64,000 nt of DNA from an uncultured bacterium (GTDB lineage Bacteria > Acidobacteriota > Aminicenantia > Aminicenantales > Saccharicenantaceae), in the NCBI GenBank assembly GCA_937920515.1, contig CALEUG010000016.1:1-64000 (forward strand). The letters are read 5' to 3'. A program made the translations under genes and the position numbers. Shown here piece after piece: positions 17,671-27,217 of the stretch. The stretch's first letter is position 1. Every line of letters begins with the position of its first letter. A model generated the notes under the pieces. The model had not been told where the DNA came from. It saw only the letters and a list, made by a program, of their open reading frames with translations, and ran no database searches.

Positions 17671-18702
17671 TCACTCCAGCGATATCTTTTTCAACAGGTC
17701 CAGGTCGTCGAGCAACCGCCCGGCACCCATGACCACCGAGGTCAGCGGATCTTCGGTGATGAAGACCGGTAACTGCGTTTCTTCCCTGATTCTTTTATCC
17801 AGGTTTTTCAGGAGGGAGCCGCCTCCGGTCAGGATGATGCCACGGTCGATGATATCAGCCGACAGCTCGGGCGGAGTTCTTTCCAGGGCGATCCTGATAG
17901 CGTTGATGATGGCCGTAACCACCTCTTCAATGGCTTCCCTGATTTCCTGGTCATCCACCACTATGGTCCGGGGAATGCCCTCCCTCAGGTCGCGGCCCTT
18001 GATTTCCATGGTTAATGACTCTTCCAGGGGGTAGGCCGACCCCAGTTGCATCTTGACCTGTTCGGCTGTCTTCTCTCCGATGAGCAGGTTGTACTTTTTC
18101 TTCAAATACTGAATTATGGCTTCGTCCATTTCGTTGCTGGCAGTCCTTATGGAGTGATTGAAGACCACCCCGTTCAGGGAAATGACCGCAATATCCGTTG
18201 TGCCTCCACCGATATCCACGATCATGTTCCCGGTCGGTTCAGAAATCGGCAGGTCGGCCCCCACGGCCGCAGCCATTGGCTGTTCCACTATGTAGACTTC
18301 CGAAGCCTTGGCCCTCAGAGCTACGTCTTTAACCGCTCTTCTTTCCACCTGAGTAATTCCGGTGGGAATCCCGATGATGATCCTGGGCCGCAGGAGAAAG
18401 CCACGGTTATTCATGGCCCGCTTGATGAAATAATCGAGCATTCTTTCCGCGATCTCGAAGTCGGCGATGACTCCATCCCTCATCGGCTTTATGGCCACGA
18501 CGTTGTTGGGGGTCTTGCCGAGCATTTCTTTAGCCCTGTTGCCGACGGCCTCAATTTTACCATTCTGTTTATTTACCACCACTATCGATGGCTCCTGGAC
18601 CACTATTCCCCGGCCTTTAAGATAAACCAGGGTATTGGCCGTTCCCAGGTCCACCGCCAGGTCGCAAAACAATCGATCTTTCATCCAGCTCCAGAGGCTC
18701 AT
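17671..18702 (-). CDS. mreB: Rod shape-determining protein MreB
   Basis: DLAVDLGTANTLVYLKGRGIVVQEPSIVVVNKQ, MIVDIGGGTTDIAVISLNGVV, GIILTGGGSLLKNLDKRI. Confidence 0.97.
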   Translation of the reverse strand: MSLWSWMKDRLFCDLAVDLGTANTLVYLKGRGIVVQEPSIVVVNKQNGKIEAVGNRAKEMLGKTPNNVVAIKPMRDGVIADFEIAERMLDYFIKRAMNNRGFLLRPRIIIGIPTGITQVERRAVKDVALRAKASEVYIVEQPMAAAVGADLPISEPTGNMIVDIGGGTTDIAVISLNGVVFNHSIRTASNEMDEAIIQYLKKKYNLLIGEKTAEQVKMQLGSAYPLEESLTMEIKGRDLREGIPRTIVVDDQEIREAIEEVVTAIINAIRIALERTPPELSADIIDRGIILTGGGSLLKNLDKRIREETQLPVFITEDPLTSVVMGAGRLLDDLDLLKKISLE

Positions 18703-18736
18703 GGCTATCCTTTCTTTCCTCGGACTCCAATATGAT

Positions 18737-18765
18737 TATTTAACACAAAAACCCCCCTCTGGCAA
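18737..18765 (-). promoter_or_regulatory. Sigma70-like promoter for mreB operon: TTGCCA-17-TAAATA
   Basis: Minus strand, -35 18765-18760, -10 18742-18737, 35 bp upstream of mreB. Confidence 0.55.
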
Positions 18766-18798
18766 ATGGTAAACTGTCACTCCAGGGACAGAATTGTC

Positions 18799-18828
18799 TT
18801 GACTTAATCTGCCATTTTTTAATATACA
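18799..18828 (+). promoter_or_regulatory. Sigma70-like promoter for OPT transporter: TTGACT-18-TATACA
   Basis: 30 bp upstream of the ATG; divergent from the mreB promoter. Confidence 0.6.
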
Positions 18829-18857
18829 TAAAAGGAAAAAACGGAAAGGAGAGCCAG

Positions 18858-20882
18858 ATGGATTATAAACCCTACGTTCCTGAAAAAACCGACATGAAAG
18901 AATTCACCCTGCGGGCTGTCATCCTCGGCTTGATCATGACCGTTATTCTCGGGGCAGCCAATGCCTATCTCGGGTTGAGGGCCGGCATGACCATAGCCGC
19001 CACCTATCCGGCCGCGGTCATAGGAATGGCCCTGCTGAAGATCATGCGCGGTTCCATCCTGGAAGAAAACATAGCCAGGACGGTCGGTTCTATCGGTGAA
19101 TCGGTGGCGGCCGGAGCCATCTTCACCATCCCGGCCTTCCTGATAACCGGAGCCTGGCTGAAGTTCAACACGTTAGATGCCTATATCAAATCTACGGCCC
19201 TTATGTTTGTGGGCGGACTGCTGGGCATCCTGTTCGTTACTTTCCTCAGAAGGATCATGGTAACCGACCCGGAGCTCCCCTTTCCCGAATCCGTGGCCGC
19301 AGCCGAGATACATAAGGCCGGACAGAAAGGAAGCGCCGGAGCCAGATTTCTTTTCCAGGCCATGGGAGTCGGGGCTCTCCTTTATGCCCTGGGCGTGATT
19401 CAACTTTTCGCTGCCTCCAAGGAATTCATAATTAAACTGGGCAAAATCGGGTCCAGTTTTGTCCGGCTGGGAGCCACCAAAGAGGCCGAGACCATCGGGA
19501 CCGGTGGACTGGTCAACGTTTCCGGGCCCGGAATTTTCCCGGCTTACATTGGTGTCGGCTACATCATCGGGCCCCGCCTGGCCTCTCTTAACTTTGCCGG
19601 CGGAGTCCTGGCCTGGGGCCTGTTTGCCCCGCTTCTGATGTATTTCCTCGGACCCCAGCTGGTGACCCAGTTCTATGGACCCGGGGTAGCCATGACCGAC
19701 GTGGCCTGGCCGGAGCTGGTTACCAACGTCTGGAAATTCATCATCAGGCCGATTGCTGTGGGCGGGATGCTGGTCGGGGCTGGCTATACCCTCTTCCGCA
19801 TGAGAAAAAATCTCGGGGCTGGAATCAAGCGGTCCATAGGCGACGTTAAAAAAGCAGCCGAAAAGGCGGAGATAACTTCCCGAATAGAAAAGGACCTCAA
19901 CAGCCGCCTGGTTCTCTTCCTGATGGCCATAACCGTTATTCTTATGGTCTTTGTTTACAGAATTTTCGCCGGCAGCTATCCACCGGCCATACTGGCCGCG
20001 GTGATCATGGCCCTGGCCGGATTTTTCTTCGCCGCTGTTTCCGGCAACCTGGTCGGAACCATAGGTTCTTCCAATAACCCCATCTCGGGTCTGACCCTAT
20101 CAACCCTGATCATCGCCGGCTTGCTGATGGTCTTGATCGGGGCCAGGGGTACCAGCGGGGTGATAGCCGTGCTCGGCGTGGCTTCGGTGGTTTGCGTGTC
20201 TTCGGCCGTGGCCGGCGAAATGCTGCAGGACCTCAAGGTCGGCCATATCCTCGGGGGCACCCCCTGGAAGATGCAGGTGGGCGATATCTTTGGAGTGCTG
20301 CTGGCTTCCCTGTTACTTTATTTTCCCCTGATGATCCTGCACGGGGCCTTTACCTTCGGCAGCAAAGACCTGCCCGCTCCCCAGGCCGGGTTGATGGCCG
20401 CCATTTCCATGGGGATAGTCGGCGGCGAGATGGCCTGGCCACTGTTAATGGTGGGCATGCTGATGGGTTTTGCCCTTATTCTGGTCCAGGTCCGCTCCCC
20501 CATGCTGGTGGCCGTGGGCATGTACCTCCCCCTGGAAACCACCTTCGCCATTTTCATGGGCGGAATGATCAAAGGCATCCTGGACCGGATGATCGCCAGA
20601 CGGCAGTTTAACCCGGCTCAGAAAGCCAGGGTGGAAAATGTCGGCATCCTTTTAGCTGCAGGACTGATTGCAGGAGAAGCCTTAACCGGGCTGATCCGGG
20701 CTGCCTGGAAGTTCTTTTTCCTCCAGAATATGATCGGTAAAGACATCCCGGTTATTTTTAAGAACCCGACCTACCTGGGCGGGCTGGTTGTTTTGGCCCT
20801 GATCGGTTTCTACCTGATTGCCGTTCCCCTTAAAAACGCCGGAGCTCCCGACGAGCCGCCCCCGCCGTCGGCCGTGATCTGA
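18858..20882 (+). CDS. OPT family oligopeptide transporter
   Basis: FTLRAVILGLIMTVILGAANAYLGLRAGMTIAATYPAAVIGMALLK; SSNNPISGLTLSTL; many TM segments. Confidence 0.9.
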   Translation: MDYKPYVPEKTDMKEFTLRAVILGLIMTVILGAANAYLGLRAGMTIAATYPAAVIGMALLKIMRGSILEENIARTVGSIGESVAAGAIFTIPAFLITGAWLKFNTLDAYIKSTALMFVGGLLGILFVTFLRRIMVTDPELPFPESVAAAEIHKAGQKGSAGARFLFQAMGVGALLYALGVIQLFAASKEFIIKLGKIGSSFVRLGATKEAETIGTGGLVNVSGPGIFPAYIGVGYIIGPRLASLNFAGGVLAWGLFAPLLMYFLGPQLVTQFYGPGVAMTDVAWPELVTNVWKFIIRPIAVGGMLVGAGYTLFRMRKNLGAGIKRSIGDVKKAAEKAEITSRIEKDLNSRLVLFLMAITVILMVFVYRIFAGSYPPAILAAVIMALAGFFFAAVSGNLVGTIGSSNNPISGLTLSTLIIAGLLMVLIGARGTSGVIAVLGVASVVCVSSAVAGEMLQDLKVGHILGGTPWKMQVGDIFGVLLASLLLYFPLMILHGAFTFGSKDLPAPQAGLMAAISMGIVGGEMAWPLLMVGMLMGFALILVQVRSPMLVAVGMYLPLETTFAIFMGGMIKGILDRMIARRQFNPAQKARVENVGILLAAGLIAGEALTGLIRAAWKFFFLQNMIGKDIPVIFKNPTYLGGLVVLALIGFYLIAVPLKNAGAPDEPPPPSAVI

Positions 20883-20903
20883 AGTCAATTTTCCAGCGGC
20901 CTG

Positions 20904-20932
20904 TTGTCTGAAGGAGTGGACTGGTCTAAAAT
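20904..20932 (+). promoter_or_regulatory. Sigma70-like promoter TTGTCT-17-TAAAAT directly abutting def
   Basis: -10 ends 6 nt before the def ATG at 20939, predicting a leaderless transcript. Confidence 0.5.
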
Positions 20933-20938
20933 AATAGC

Positions 20939-21445
20939 ATGGCCTTGCTCGAAATCATAACCATAGGACATCCCACTCTATCCACCCGGGCCCTGCCGGT
21001 AAAGGATATAAACCAGGAAATCGTCGAGCTGGCCAGGAATATGGTGGAAACCATGCACCGGGCTCCCGGTATAGGCCTGGCCGCGCCCCAGGTAAACGTC
21101 AGCCTGAGGTTGATAACCATCGACCTGTCTGTTGGAGAAAACCGGGACGACCTGATAGTCATGGTTAACCCCGAAATCATAGAAACAGAAGGAGAACAGG
21201 TTGGCGAGGAGGGCTGCCTGTCGGTGCCGGGCATATACGAAAAGGTTGCACGCCCTTCCCGAATCCTGGTCAGAGGCCACAACCTCAACGGCCAGGAAAT
21301 CAATCTGGAAGCCAGTGACCTGCTGGCCCGGGTCTTCTGCCACGAGATAGACCACCTTGACGGCAAGCTGTTTGTGGACCGTCTCTCCCCGCTGAAAAGA
21401 CGTTTGGTCCGCAGCCGTATTAAAAAGGAACTGGATAAGACCTGA
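20939..21445 (+). CDS. def: Peptide deformylase
   Basis: GIGLAAPQVN, EEGCLSVPG, CHEIDHLDG motifs. Confidence 0.96.
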   Translation: MALLEIITIGHPTLSTRALPVKDINQEIVELARNMVETMHRAPGIGLAAPQVNVSLRLITIDLSVGENRDDLIVMVNPEIIETEGEQVGEEGCLSVPGIYEKVARPSRILVRGHNLNGQEINLEASDLLARVFCHEIDHLDGKLFVDRLSPLKRRLVRSRIKKELDKT

Positions 21446-22377
21446 TGAAAGTTGTATTTTTCGGGAGCCCATCCACCGCCCTTCCTTCCCTTAATGCGCT
21501 TCTGTCTGCCGGCCACGAAATCAGATTGATCATCACTCAGCCGGACAAACCAGCCGGACGGGGAAAGAAGCTGACTCCGCCTGCTGTAAAAGTTTTTGCC
21601 CGAGACCACGGACTTCCTTATCTGCAACCGGAAAGAATACGGAAGGATGAAAAAGTCCTGCAAGCCATCAAAGAAGCCAGCCCTGATATAAACATAGTCG
21701 TGGCCTACGGTCAGATAATTCCTGCTTCAATTATCTACCTGCCGCCTCTCAAGTCACTCAACATTCACTTCTCTTTGCTGCCAAGGTATCGAGGGGCAGC
21801 GCCGGTTCAATGGGCCATTCTGAACGGGGAGAGTTTTACCGGCGTCAGTATCTTTCAGTTAACCGAAAAAATGGACGAGGGCCCGATTCTGTCTCAGGAA
21901 CTGGTCCCCATTCTTCCCAGGGAAAATGCGCACGAACTTGAAACCAGGATGTCTCATATCGGAGCCCAGCTCCTGATAAAGACCCTGGAAAAAATAAACA
22001 CCCTGGAGCTCAAGGAGCAGGACCATTCTCTGGCCACCTACGCTCCCAAGTTGACCAAGGAACAGGGCCGGATAAACTGGCAGGAGACGGCCGAGGCAGT
22101 CGACCGCAAGGTCCGGGCTTTTTATGGCTGGCCAGGAGCCTTTACCTTCGTCAATGGCCAGCGCCTGGAAATTATTTCCGGCCAGACCACTCAGGGACTT
22201 ATGCCGGCAGCCCGTCCGGGAGAAGTGGTCCAGCTCGACAAGTCAGGGATTTATGTCTGCTGTGGCCAGAAAACTTTCTACCTGATAGAGAAGGTTAAGC
22301 CAGAAGGTAGAAAAGAAATGTCAGCTCACTCCTTTTCTCTCGGGGGAAAGGTCCGGGTGGGCACCATCCTGGATTGA
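21445..22377 (+). CDS. fmt: Methionyl-tRNA formyltransferase
   Basis: MKVVFFGSPSTALPSLNALL, SLNIHFSLLPRYRGAAPVQWAI; overlaps def stop as TGATG. Confidence 0.96.
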   Translation: MKVVFFGSPSTALPSLNALLSAGHEIRLIITQPDKPAGRGKKLTPPAVKVFARDHGLPYLQPERIRKDEKVLQAIKEASPDINIVVAYGQIIPASIIYLPPLKSLNIHFSLLPRYRGAAPVQWAILNGESFTGVSIFQLTEKMDEGPILSQELVPILPRENAHELETRMSHIGAQLLIKTLEKINTLELKEQDHSLATYAPKLTKEQGRINWQETAEAVDRKVRAFYGWPGAFTFVNGQRLEIISGQTTQGLMPAARPGEVVQLDKSGIYVCCGQKTFYLIEKVKPEGRKEMSAHSFSLGGKVRVGTILD

Positions 22378-22435
22378 TTTTTCCACGCCCGGCTTAAGCT
22401 CAAATCTGCCCGGAGGAATCGATAGAAACAGCTGG

Positions 22436-23326
22436 TTATTCCTCTATGATGTAATGGATGGGATTTATCGGTTTCCCGTTCAGATGAACTTCGTAATGAA
22501 GATGCGGCCCCAGAGCCTTGCCGGTCTTTCCAACGTAGCCGATAACCTGGCCCCGGCTGACTTTCTGTCCCGACCTGACCGCATATTTATTTAAGTGCCA
22601 GTATTCGGTGGAAAAACCATTGCCGTGGCTGATGGAAACATAATTACCCTTGTATTTATCGAATCCAACCTGGACCACCACCCCGTCGGCGGTGGCCACC
22701 ACCGGGTTATTAAGGTTGGTGGCAATGTCCAGCCCGGCATGAAAAGCGTTCCTCCCGGTAAAGGGATCAATCCGCGGACCGAACGAGGAAGAAACCCAGC
22801 CCACCGTCGGCCAGATGGTGGGAGTGGTGGCCAGCACCGCTGTCTGGCTTTCAAAGAAATGCAGCATATAGTTGAGGTTCTTCTCTACGGCATCAGCTCT
22901 CTGTTTTATGGCCTGCAGGGCGCCGGGTTCCACCTCTCTTCTCTGGGGGGCCAGGTTCAGGTCCACTTTTTCTCCGCCGCCCAGCCCGGGTTCTCCCTTC
23001 AGGGTTTCTGCAGATTGAAGACCGGCCAGGACATTTATCTTTCGGGCATATTCTTCAAAGTTGCTGATTGTTTCCTTCATCTGGGAGATGGTATTTTCAT
23101 AAGTAGCAATAGTCTCTTTCTGAACGGCTGTTTCTTTGAGAAGCTCCCGATAACGGGCTTTGGTCATGGTCATGGAGAAATAGTCCAGCAGAAAAAACAC
23201 AAACAAAACCAAAAAGGATATACCCGCCCCGATCATCAGGCGTATGGCTTTCTGGGGAATGTTTATCGTGCGGAAACTGGTCTTCCAGTTAGGAACGATA
23301 ACTATCGAAACAAATTTTTTTGGCAT
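22436..23326 (-). CDS. Membrane-anchored M23 (LytM-type) peptidase
   Basis: FHAGLDIATNLNNPVVATADGVVVQVGF and GPHLHYEVHLNGKPINP; N-terminal TM and coiled coil. Confidence 0.9.
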   Translation of the reverse strand: MPKKFVSIVIVPNWKTSFRTINIPQKAIRLMIGAGISFLVLFVFFLLDYFSMTMTKARYRELLKETAVQKETIATYENTISQMKETISNFEEYARKINVLAGLQSAETLKGEPGLGGGEKVDLNLAPQRREVEPGALQAIKQRADAVEKNLNYMLHFFESQTAVLATTPTIWPTVGWVSSSFGPRIDPFTGRNAFHAGLDIATNLNNPVVATADGVVVQVGFDKYKGNYVSISHGNGFSTEYWHLNKYAVRSGQKVSRGQVIGYVGKTGKALGPHLHYEVHLNGKPINPIHYIIEE

Positions 23327-23395
23327 TTCTAATCCTTCTCTTTAACATATTGTAACCTTTTCTGTCAACATCTTTAAAATTCTATCATAACCCTC

Positions 23396-23653
23396 TCATT
23401 CAATCACCTTGAAAATCACGTCATGCTCACGAACCGGCATATCAACCTTAAAGGCCACTTCTTGGCCGGCCCCGGCCTCCTCAACCGGCCTGTGCTCAAT
23501 CTGCATGGACTCAATTTTCTGAAAGAAATCGGTGCTGTGGCCCTTGATATGAACCACATCTCCAATCTTGAGTCCTCTTCCTGAAATTTTAGCCACTCCG
23601 ACCTGAATCTTAGAAAAATAATGAGTTATACGGCCTACCTCTACTTCCTCCAT
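23396..23653 (-). CDS. Stand-alone EF-Tu domain 2-like small protein
   Basis: 85 aa, VGRITHYFSKIQVGVAKISGRGLKIGDVVHIKGHSTDFFQKIESMQIEHRPVEEAGAGQEVAFKV; strong SD AAAGGAGGG. Confidence 0.75.
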   Translation of the reverse strand: MEEVEVGRITHYFSKIQVGVAKISGRGLKIGDVVHIKGHSTDFFQKIESMQIEHRPVEEAGAGQEVAFKVDMPVREHDVIFKVIE

Positions 23654-23716
23654 TTTTACCCTCCTTTTAAGTTTGTCTAAAAAATATCAAAAAAATTGAA
23701 TTTTAGCAAACAATTT

Positions 23717-24478
23717 TTATCCGCCGCACAGGACCGACCCCCCGTTGACATTAAGGATTTCGCCTGTTATGTGGAGGGCCAGGTCCGAAACCAGGAACAG
23801 GATGGGGCCAGCAATATCTTCAGGAGGAGGGATTCTCTTCAGGGGTATTGACTGTCTGACTTTTTCTCTGAACTCAGGGTCGGAAAAGACTTCAGTGCAC
23901 ATATCCGTATCGACCCAGCCCGGCGCCACGCAGTTAACCCTGATGTTATGGATAGCCAGTTCCACAGCCAGAGACTTGGTCAGGGCCAGAAGAGCCCCTT
24001 TGCTGGCCGCATAATGGGAATGGAAAGCCTCTCCCCTGATCGCGGCGGTGGAAGCGACGTTGACTATCCAGCCCTGCTTGTTCTTCTTCATCCAGGGGAC
24101 AACGGCATTGGTGGCATAGAAAACCCCATCCAGGTTAACAGCCATGGTTTCCCGCCAGACCTCTTCTGCCATATTGCCCATTTCTCCGTAAGTCCAGATT
24201 CCAGCGTTGTTTATCAGGATATCTATCCGTCCCCAGTGTTCCCCTACCTTCGCTACCATGTTATTCACTTCAACCTGGCTGGAAATTTCAGCCCGGCAAA
24301 TCAACGCTTCCCGTCCCCTGGCTTCTACCTGCTTTTTAACTTCGCCGGCTGCCGTCTCATTTTTTTGATAGTGAATGGCCACGTCGGCCCCGGCTTCGGC
24401 CAGAAGAAGAGCCGTAGCCCGACCTATTCCTCGCGAGCCACCGGTAATCAGGGCCTTTTTTCCGTCAAGTCTGATCAT
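23717..24478 (-). CDS. SDR family oxidoreductase (FabG-like)
   Basis: ALITGGSRGIGRATALLLAEAGADV, NNAGIW, YAASKGALLALTKSLAVE. Confidence 0.88.
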   Translation of the reverse strand: MIRLDGKKALITGGSRGIGRATALLLAEAGADVAIHYQKNETAAGEVKKQVEARGREALICRAEISSQVEVNNMVAKVGEHWGRIDILINNAGIWTYGEMGNMAEEVWRETMAVNLDGVFYATNAVVPWMKKNKQGWIVNVASTAAIRGEAFHSHYAASKGALLALTKSLAVELAIHNIRVNCVAPGWVDTDMCTEVFSDPEFREKVRQSIPLKRIPPPEDIAGPILFLVSDLALHITGEILNVNGGSVLCGG

Positions 24479-24494
24479 AATTTATGCCCCTTTT

Positions 24495-27035
24495 TTAGAT
24501 GTAGCTCAAGCTGAAGTCAGGCATCCGGTGAAATTCCAGATACCTGTATATCTGCTCAGCGTGCGGGATTATCTTTTCTTTCATCACCTCGAAATATTTA
24601 TCAACCGCTGGTAGCTGCCCTTCGATTGCGGCCATGGCCGCCAGCTCGGCTGAACCCAGATAGACCCGGGCATTGTCGCCCATCCGGTTATCGAAATTCC
24701 TGGTCGAAGTGGAAATAACCGTGGCCCCGGGTCTGACCCGGGCCTGGTTGCCCATGCAGAGAGAACAGCCCGGGATCTCTACCCTGGCTCCCACCTGGGA
24801 AAAGGCAGCGAACAGCCCCTCCTTCATCAGCTGGACGTAATCCATGCGGGTGGGCGGGGTCAGCCAGATGCGGGTTGTGGGATAACAGGCTTTTTCAAAT
24901 ATCCTGGCCGCGGCCCGGAAGTGGCCGATGTTGGTCATGCAGGAACCGATGAAGACTTCATCAATCCTGTCTCCGGCCACCTCGCTCAGCAGTTTGACGT
25001 CGTCGGGGTCGTTGGGACAGGCCAGGATGGGTTCCTTGATTTCAGCCAGGTCTATTTCAATAACCGCGGCATATTCGGCCCCGGCATCCCTTTTCAGCAG
25101 AACAGGATTCTTCAACCACTCTTCGCAGGCTTTGATTCTCCGCTCCAGCGTGCCGGCGTCCCGGTAACCGGACTCTATCATCTTTTTCATCAGAACGATA
25201 TTGCTCTTTATATACTCAACAACCTGATCTTCCCTGAGGGCAATGACCGCGGCCGCGGCCGACCTTTCGGCCGAGGCATCGGTCAGCTCGTAAGCCTGCT
25301 CCACCGTCAGCTTCTCCAGCCCCTCCATCTCCAGTATGCGCCCGTTAAAAATATTCTTTTTGCCCTTTTTGGCCACGGTCAGCAGCCCCTGCTTGATGGC
25401 GAAATAAGGAATGGCATTAACCACATCTCTCAGGGTCAGGCCCGGGTTCAGCTGGCCCGAAAACCTGACCAGGACCGACTCGGGCATATCCAGCGGCATG
25501 AAGCCCAGGGCCCCGGCAAAGGCTACCAGGCCTGAACCGGCCGGAAAGCTGATACCGACCGGGAACCTGGTATGGGAATCACCACCGGTGCCGACGGTAT
25601 CGGGCAGAATCAGCCGGTTTAACCAGGAATGTATAACGCCGTCACCAGGTTTAAGGGCCACTCCCTTCCTTTCAATTACGAAGGCGGAGAGGGTGCGGTG
25701 CATCCGGACATCGGTCGGCTTGGGGTAAGCTGCCGTGTGGCAGAAAGACTGCATGAACAGTTCCGTCTGAAACTCCAGGCAGGCCAGCTCGGTGAGCTCG
25801 TCGGCAGTCATCGGACCGGTGGTATCCTGGGAACCAACTGTGGTCATCCTGGGCTCGCAAGAAGTCCCGGGCAGAACCCCGGGCAACCCGCAGGCCCGGC
25901 CTACGATTTTCTGGGCCAGGCTATAACCCTGGCCAGGTTTTGGGACAGGGTTCTGGACCTGAACGAAAAAGTCTGCCTCCGGCCAGCCCAGATCCTTCCT
26001 GGCCTTAGCCGTCAGCTGCCGGCCAATTATCAGGTTAAGACGGCCACCGGCCCGGAATTCATCCTTTATCGTCACGGGCTTCCAGTCAAACCTGGCCAGC
26101 ACCTCTCCACTTTGACCGATTATAACTCCTTCCCTGGTTTTTATCCTTATTATGTCCCCCGTCTTGAGACGGCTGACATCAGCCTGAATCGGCAATCCGC
26201 CAGAATCTTCCGTGGTGTTGAAAAAAATCGGGGCAATTAGCCCGCCAATTACCACCCCACCCCGCCTCTTATTGGGCACAAAAGGTATATCATCACCGAT
26301 ATGCCACATTAGAGAATTGCAGGCCGATTTCCGGGATGAACCTGTACCGACCACATCGCCCACGAAGGCTACCTTATAGCCTTCCTCTCTGAATTTCTTG
26401 ATTATGTCCAGCCCGCCCGGAAAGCGGGTTTCACCCATGCTCAGGGCATGCAGGGGTATATCCGGCCGGCTCCAGGCGTACTTGGCCGGCGAAAAATCAT
26501 CGGTATTTATTTCACCGTCAACTTTATAAACTTTGAGTTCTATTTCCTCGGGCAGCTCAGGCCTGGAGATAAACCACTCTCCCCTGGCCCAGGATTCAAT
26601 GACCTGGCGGGCATAGATATTGGTCTCAGAAAGAGCCAGGACCCTATCATAAGCTCCATAGACCAGGATTATATTCTTCAGGGCGGCGGCGGAGGCAGCA
26701 GCCAGCTCCGGTTTTTCCAGCATGGAGACCAACGGCTCCACGTTGTAGCCTCCGATCATCGTGCCCAGCAAAAAAACTGCTTTTTCCGGGTCGACCAGAG
26801 GAGATTTTTTCTGGCCCATGGCTATCTGGGCCAGCCAGCCGGCCTTGACTCTGGCCGCCGGGTCAACCCCCGGGGAAATCCGATGCTCCAGCAGGTAAAC
26901 CAGCTCCTGCTCCTTACCGGCAGGAGGGTTTTCCAGAAGCTGGCAAAGTTCCCTGGCTTCTTCCGCAGTTAACGGAAGGGGTGGAATACCCTGCGCTTCT
27001 CTTTCCCGGGCTTTTTGATAATAACTTTGCAGCAT
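24495..27035 (-). CDS. acnB: Aconitate hydratase B
   Basis: Full-length AcnB layout with HEAT-like N-terminus, GDVVGTGSSRKSACNSLMWHIGDD, DTVGTGGDSHTRFPVGISFPAGSGLVAFAGALG, GCSLCMGNQ. Confidence 0.93.
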   Translation of the reverse strand: MLQSYYQKAREREAQGIPPLPLTAEEARELCQLLENPPAGKEQELVYLLEHRISPGVDPAARVKAGWLAQIAMGQKKSPLVDPEKAVFLLGTMIGGYNVEPLVSMLEKPELAAASAAALKNIILVYGAYDRVLALSETNIYARQVIESWARGEWFISRPELPEEIELKVYKVDGEINTDDFSPAKYAWSRPDIPLHALSMGETRFPGGLDIIKKFREEGYKVAFVGDVVGTGSSRKSACNSLMWHIGDDIPFVPNKRRGGVVIGGLIAPIFFNTTEDSGGLPIQADVSRLKTGDIIRIKTREGVIIGQSGEVLARFDWKPVTIKDEFRAGGRLNLIIGRQLTAKARKDLGWPEADFFVQVQNPVPKPGQGYSLAQKIVGRACGLPGVLPGTSCEPRMTTVGSQDTTGPMTADELTELACLEFQTELFMQSFCHTAAYPKPTDVRMHRTLSAFVIERKGVALKPGDGVIHSWLNRLILPDTVGTGGDSHTRFPVGISFPAGSGLVAFAGALGFMPLDMPESVLVRFSGQLNPGLTLRDVVNAIPYFAIKQGLLTVAKKGKKNIFNGRILEMEGLEKLTVEQAYELTDASAERSAAAAVIALREDQVVEYIKSNIVLMKKMIESGYRDAGTLERRIKACEEWLKNPVLLKRDAGAEYAAVIEIDLAEIKEPILACPNDPDDVKLLSEVAGDRIDEVFIGSCMTNIGHFRAAARIFEKACYPTTRIWLTPPTRMDYVQLMKEGLFAAFSQVGARVEIPGCSLCMGNQARVRPGATVISTSTRNFDNRMGDNARVYLGSAELAAMAAIEGQLPAVDKYFEVMKEKIIPHAEQIYRYLEFHRMPDFSLSYI

Positions 27036-27088
27036 CGGCCAAACTCCTTGTCAGATTTGATAGGATGAAGTAAAAATTTCAGTCTATT

Positions 27089-27117
27089 ATCTTAAAAAGA
27101 ATCGTTTATTTTGTCAA
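27089..27117 (-). promoter_or_regulatory. Sigma70 promoter for acnB: TTGACA-17-TAAGAT
   Basis: Minus strand, -35 27117-27112, -10 27094-27089. Confidence 0.7.
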
Positions 27118-27149
27118 AAGAAATCGCCAGCTTTGGCCGAAAAAAATGT

Positions 27150-27178
27150 TTGATTTTAATCTTTCAAAATAATAAAAT
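27150..27178 (+). promoter_or_regulatory. Sigma70-like promoter for icd: TTGATT-17-TAAAAT
   Basis: 40 bp upstream of icd; divergent with the acnB promoter. Confidence 0.6.
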
Positions 27179-27217
27179 TAATTCCTAAATTTTTTTAAAA
27201 CAAAAAAAGGAGGTAAA

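Noticed and set aside
23340-23368. TTGACA-17-TTAAAG upstream of the M23 gene on the minus strand
   Set aside because: The -10 matches only 3/6 and the implied TSS would cut into the SD; too weak to call.
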